A DNA stretch of 6,871 nucleotides, taken from contig JADZBR010000104.1 of assembly GCA_020852035.1 (NCBI GenBank), positions 1-6,871 on the forward strand. Reading direction: 5' to 3'. Below, piece after piece: positions 3,634-6,871 of this stretch. The translations under genes and the position numbers were made by a program. This DNA is from Caulobacteraceae bacterium. Its GTDB lineage: Bacteria > Pseudomonadota > Alphaproteobacteria > Caulobacterales > Caulobacteraceae. The notes beneath the pieces were generated by a model that was not told the origin of the DNA, ran no database searches, and saw only the letters and a program-made list of their open reading frames with translations. Numbering within the stretch: the first letter of the stretch is position 1; each line of letters begins with the position of its first letter.

Positions 3634-6402
3634 CTACTCGTTCGCCGTATCGGCCTCGCCCACGGCGTCTTCGTCGCCGTCCTCATCGCCCCCGGCCTCG
3701 GCCAGGCGTTCGACGGAGACGACGTGCTCGTCCTCGGCCGTGCGGAAGACGATGACGCCCTTGGTCTTGCGGGCGGCGACGCGGATGTTGGCCACCGGCG
3801 TGCGGATCAGCTGGCCCTGGTCGGTGACCAGCAGCAGGCTGTCGGCCTGCTCGACCGGGAAGGACGCCACCAGCTTGCCGCCGATCTTGGAGAGGTCGTG
3901 GGCGTCCATCCCCGCCCCGCCCCGCCGCGTGCGGCGATAGCGATAGGAGGAGGTGCGCTTGCCGAAGCCGGAATCGGTGACCGTGAGGATCAGTTCCTCG
4001 GCCGCGCCGAGGTAGACGCGGCGCTCCTCGTCGAGGATGACCTCGCCTTCGACGGCCTCTTCTTCGTCGTCGCCGGCATCGGCGCCTTCCGGCTCATCGC
4101 CGTCCTGCGGCTGCACGGCGGCCTGATACTTCAGATAGGCGGTGCGCTCGTCCGGCGTGGCGTCGACGGCCCGCAGGATGGCCATCGAGATCACCGTGTC
4201 GCCTTCGGCCAGGCGAATGCCGCGCACGCCGGTGGAATCGCGGCCGGCGAACACCCGCACCTCTTCCACCGGGAAGCGCACGGACTTGCCCAAGGCCGAG
4301 GTCAGCAGGACATCGTGCTGGCCCGGCTCGCAGACGGCCACGCCGATGATGGAATCCCCCTCGTCCAGCTTCATGGCGATCTTGCCGGCGCGGTTCATGC
4401 TGGCGAAGTCGGAGAGCTTGTTGCGCCTGACCCCGCCGGAGCGGGTGGCGAACATCACGTCCAGCGTGCCCCAGGTCGCCTCGTCCTCCGGCAGCGGCAG
4501 GATGGAGGTGACGGTCTCTCCGTGCTCAATGGGCAAGAGGTTCACGAACGCCTTGCCGCGCGAGGTCGGCGTGCCGACCGGCAGGCGCCAGACCTTCAGC
4601 TTGTAGGACTTGCCGCCGGAGGTGAAGAACAGCACCGGCGTGTGGGTCGAGGCCGAGAAGACGCGGGTGACCGCATCCTCGTCCTTGGTCGACATGCCCG
4701 AGCGGCCTTTGCCGCCGCGATGCTGGGTGCGGTAGATCGAGAGCGGCGTGCGCTTGACGTAGCCCGAGTGGGTGACTGTGATCACCATGTCCTCGCGGGC
4801 GATCAGGTCCTCGTCCTCGACGTCGGCGTCGCCTTCGACGATCTCGGTGCGGCGCGGCACGGCGAACTGCTCGCGCACCTCGACCAGCTCCTCGCGGACG
4901 ATGGCCATGATCTTCTCGCGCGAAGCCAGGACCTCCAGGTGGCCCGCGATGGTCGACGCCAGTTCGCGCGCCTCGCCAAAGATTTCGTCGCGTCCCAGAC
5001 CAGTGAGGCGAGACAGGGTCAGCGCCAGGATCGCGCGGGCCTGCTCGTCGGTGAGCTTCACCTTGTCGCCCTCGACCAGCACCGTGCGCGGGTCGGCGAT
5101 CAGCTCGATCAGCGCCATCATGTCGCCGACCGGCCAGGCTTTCTCGACCAGCCGCTCGCGCGCCTGGGTCGGGTCGGCCGACGAGCGGATGATCTGGATC
5201 ACCTCGTCGATGTTGGCGACGGCGACGGCCAGGCCGACCAGCACGTGGCCGCGGTCGCGGGCCTTGGCGAGCTCGAACTTGGTGCGCCGGACGACGACCT
5301 CTTCGCGGAACTCCACGAAGGCGCCGACCAGTTCCTTCAGGCCCATCTGCTTGGGCCGCCCGCGGTCCAACGCCAGCATGTTGACGCCGAAGGAGGTCTG
5401 CAGGGGCGTGTAGCGATAGAGCTGGTTCAGCACCACGTCCCCGGCCGCGTCGCGCTTCAGCTCGACGACCACGCGCATGCCCTGGCGGTCGCTCTCGTCG
5501 CGCAGGTCCGCGATGCCCTCGATGCGCTTCTCGCGCACCAGCTCGGCGATCCGCTCGACCATCGCGGCCTTGTTCACCTGGTACGGGATCGCGGTGATGA
5601 TGATGGCCTCGCGGTCCTTGCGGATCTCCTCGATGGCCGCCTTGCCGCGCATGATCACCGAGCCGCGGCCGGTCATCAGCGCCTGGCGCGCGCCGGTGCG
5701 GCCGATGATCTCGCCGCCGGTCGGGAAGTCCGGGCCCGGGACGATGTCGAGCAGCTCGTCGAGCCCGATCTCCGGGTTGTCGATCATGGCCAGGCAGGCG
5801 TCGACCACCTCGCCGAGATTGTGCGGCGGGATGTTGGTGGCCATGCCGACGGCGATGCCGCCGGCGCCGTTGACCAGCAGGTTCGGGATGCGGCTGGGCA
5901 GCACCACCGGCTCGGAGGTCGAGCCGTCGTAGTTGTCCTTGAAGTCGACGGTGCCCTTGTCGAGGTCGGCGAGGATGGCCATCGAGGCGCGGGTCAGCCG
6001 GCACTCGGTGTAGCGCATGGCCGCCGGCGGGTCGTTGTCCACCGAACCGAAGTTGCCCTGCCCGTCGATCAGCAACAGGCTCATGGAGAACGGCTGGGCC
6101 AGGCGCACCAGGGTGTCGTAGATCGCGACGTCGCCGTGCGGGTGATACTTACCCATCACGTCGCCGACCGGCCGGGCGGACTTCACATAACCCCGGTCGG
6201 GCGTGAAGCTCGTCTCGTTCATCGAATAGAGGATGCGCCGGTGAACGGGCTTCAGCCCATCGCGCGCGTCCGGCAGCGCCCGGCTGACGATCACGCTCAT
6301 GGCGTAGTCGAGGTAGCTCTTCTTGAGCTCGTCCTCGATGGCGATGGGCGCTATGCCCCCGCGGCCGCCCGCCTCGGGGGGTGTGGTCGTGTCGTCGGTC
6401 AA
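3634..6402 (-). CDS. gyrA: DNA gyrase subunit A
   Basis: This 922-aa GyrA is the breakage-reunion subunit of the A2B2 gyrase that introduces negative supercoils using ATP. Residues 1 to about 530 form the winged-helix, tower and coiled-coil parts. Catalytic Tyr131 sits in AAMRYTE, and the quinolone-resistance region HPHGDVAIYD is at 87-96. The C-terminal DNA-wrapping beta-pinwheel (about 535-895) carries the GyrA box QHRGGKG at 560-566, which separates it from ParC. It exceeds the E. coli protein (875 aa) by 47 residues, largely through an acidic insert (about 754-798) between pinwheel blades; it also ends in a Glu/Asp-rich tail (903-922). The start is TTG at 6402: an in-frame stop lies at 6448-6450, there is no ATG before Met34, and the family's IEDELKKSYLDYAMSVIVSRAL begins at 22. 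No Shine-Dalgarno sequence is visible. The residue equivalent to E. coli Ser83 is Val92, while Asp87 is conserved as Asp96. Confidence 0.98.
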   Translation of the reverse strand: MTDDTTTPPEAGGRGGIAPIAIEDELKKSYLDYAMSVIVSRALPDARDGLKPVHRRILYSMNETSFTPDRGYVKSARPVGDVMGKYHPHGDVAIYDTLVRLAQPFSMSLLLIDGQGNFGSVDNDPPAAMRYTECRLTRASMAILADLDKGTVDFKDNYDGSTSEPVVLPSRIPNLLVNGAGGIAVGMATNIPPHNLGEVVDACLAMIDNPEIGLDELLDIVPGPDFPTGGEIIGRTGARQALMTGRGSVIMRGKAAIEEIRKDREAIIITAIPYQVNKAAMVERIAELVREKRIEGIADLRDESDRQGMRVVVELKRDAAGDVVLNQLYRYTPLQTSFGVNMLALDRGRPKQMGLKELVGAFVEFREEVVVRRTKFELAKARDRGHVLVGLAVAVANIDEVIQIIRSSADPTQARERLVEKAWPVGDMMALIELIADPRTVLVEGDKVKLTDEQARAILALTLSRLTGLGRDEIFGEARELASTIAGHLEVLASREKIMAIVREELVEVREQFAVPRRTEIVEGDADVEDEDLIAREDMVITVTHSGYVKRTPLSIYRTQHRGGKGRSGMSTKDEDAVTRVFSASTHTPVLFFTSGGKSYKLKVWRLPVGTPTSRGKAFVNLLPIEHGETVTSILPLPEDEATWGTLDVMFATRSGGVRRNKLSDFASMNRAGKIAMKLDEGDSIIGVAVCEPGQHDVLLTSALGKSVRFPVEEVRVFAGRDSTGVRGIRLAEGDTVISMAILRAVDATPDERTAYLKYQAAVQPQDGDEPEGADAGDDEEEAVEGEVILDEERRVYLGAAEELILTVTDSGFGKRTSSYRYRRTRRGGAGMDAHDLSKIGGKLVASFPVEQADSLLLVTDQGQLIRTPVANIRVAARKTKGVIVFRTAEDEHVVSVERLAEAGGDEDGDEDAVGEADTANE

Positions 6403-6512
6403 AGGAAGGTTACTGCCGTCAGAATCGGGACACCAAGCGTCCCTCCATCAGTTAACACTTGAGGGGGTCCGGCGCCACCTTTGCGCCGCACCGCAGCATG
6501 CAAGGAAAGCCC
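6403..6512. promoter_or_regulatory. gyrA/sodC divergent intergenic region
   Basis: These 110 bases must hold the promoters of two divergent genes. On the plus strand TTGAGGG (6459-6465) matches the Caulobacter -35 consensus at 6 of 7, but I see no convincing -10 at the right distance, so the sodC promoter is not located. A 5-bp hairpin GGGAC/GTCCC lies at 6427-6443, and the palindrome GTTAAC at 6451-6456. AAGGAAGG at 6402-6409 on the plus strand looks like a ribosome binding site but has no start codon near it. Confidence 0.5.
6409..6436 (-). promoter_or_regulatory. Possible gyrA promoter very close to its start codon
   Basis: Minus-strand TTGGTGT followed after 13 bases by GCAGTAAC loosely fits TTGACGS-N10-14-GCTANAWC (4 of 7 at -35; G, C, A, A and C kept at -10). 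Transcription would then begin about 6-7 bases downstream, at or beside the TTG at 6402, giving a leaderless message. This agrees with the missing Shine-Dalgarno sequence, but the match is weak and another promoter farther upstream is possible. Confidence 0.2.
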
Positions 6513-6871
6513 ATGAGAATCGCTCCGTTCGCCCTGGCCGCCGGCCTGATCGCCCTGCCCGCCCTGGCCCAGGAGACCGTGGCCGCCGCCCCCGGCTCGC
6601 CCGAGACCGCCAGCGCCGCCATGAAGGACGCCAAGGGAGGCGCGGTCGGCGCGGCGAGCCTCTCCGACGGCGGCCGCGGGGTGGTGGTGAAGCTGAACCT
6701 CAAGGGCCTGACCCCCGGCTGGCACGCCATCCACTTCCACGAGAAGGGCGACTGCAGCGACGCCAAGTTCACCGCCGCCGGCGGCCACGTCCATTCGGCG
6801 AGCCCGGTGGTGCACGGCCTGCTCAACGCCAAGGCCAACGACGCCGGCGACCTGCCGAACATCTACGTTCC
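6513..6871 (+). CDS. sodC: Cu/Zn superoxide dismutase precursor (5' part, runs off the window)
   Basis: The first 119 residues of an exported Cu/Zn superoxide dismutase, which converts superoxide to peroxide and oxygen in the periplasm. A signal peptide (residues 1-19, cleavage after ALA) precedes an Ala-rich linker and the SOD fold. GWHAIHFHEKGDC at 69-81 gives copper ligands His74 and His76 and the bacterial disulfide Cys81. AGGH gives the bridging ligand His92, and His101 and Asp113 match two zinc ligands. At the position of the third zinc histidine (human His80) stands Asp110, in NDAGDLPN. The last copper histidine and second Cys lie beyond the edge. The ATG at 6513 has AAGGA six bases upstream; the in-frame ATG at 6498 would include that site and has none of its own. 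The gene is transcribed divergently from gyrA. Confidence 0.95.
   Translation, partial: MRIAPFALAAGLIALPALAQETVAAAPGSPETASAAMKDAKGGAVGAASLSDGGRGVVVKLNLKGLTPGWHAIHFHEKGDCSDAKFTAAGGHVHSASPVVHGLLNAKANDAGDLPNIYV

Noticed and set aside
3565..6462. A 965-codon plus-strand open frame opposite gyrA
   Set aside because: It mirrors the strong GC third-position bias of gyrA on the other strand; the translation is Ala/Gly/His/Asp-rich with no domain, while the minus strand is unmistakably GyrA.
6399..6862. Minus-strand open frames of about 136-138 codons opposite sodC
   Set aside because: Shadows of the sodC reading frame, which has a signal peptide, ribosome binding site and metal-ligand motifs on the plus strand.

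Overview
This GC-rich window (coding regions around 65-70% G+C, strong third-position bias) looks like chromosome of an alphaproteobacterium, most likely Caulobacterales (Caulobacter/Phenylobacterium-like). That rests on the SodC signature, the gyrA / coaD / paired cyclophilin gene order, promoter-like motifs close to the Caulobacter housekeeping consensus, and a dispersed palindromic repeat of a style I recall from these genomes. The taxonomic call is inference. I see no tRNA, rRNA, CRISPR array, transposase or phage gene.

Layout: all complete genes are on the minus strand and are read right to left; one plus-strand gene enters at the right edge. (1) At 6513-6871 (+) is the 5' part of sodC, an exported Cu/Zn superoxide dismutase, divergent from gyrA across 110 bases. 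(2) At 3634-6402 (-) is complete gyrA (922 aa), with a TTG start and no visible Shine-Dalgarno sequence. (3) A 125-base gap with a candidate promoter and alternative hairpins leads into coaD (3020-3508, also TTG), an exported cyclophilin (2145-2981) and a cytosolic cyclophilin (1678-2145). The two cyclophilin genes touch at TGATG/ATGATG and are probably translationally coupled. (4) Directly after them is a 39-codon remnant of an HD-superfamily phosphohydrolase gene (1552-1671). It ends inside a palindromic intergenic repeat (about 1480-1563). (5) A three-gene operon follows (1316 to 105): a triple-span membrane protein, an ECF sigma factor and a two-span small membrane protein that may be the anti-sigma factor. 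Junctions overlap by 4 and 8 bases.

How the genes relate: gyrA, coaD and the two cyclophilins are housekeeping functions (DNA supercoiling, coenzyme A synthesis, proline isomerisation in periplasm and cytosol). The left-hand operon is a candidate envelope-sensing module: an ECF sigma factor between two membrane proteins, neither with the usual zinc-binding anti-sigma motif. Its signal and regulon cannot be read from this window.

Non-coding stretches: 1-104 holds one hairpin and no gene I can support. 1317-1551 holds two candidate promoters and the repeat but no gene. 3509-3633 and 6403-6512 are short regulatory gaps.
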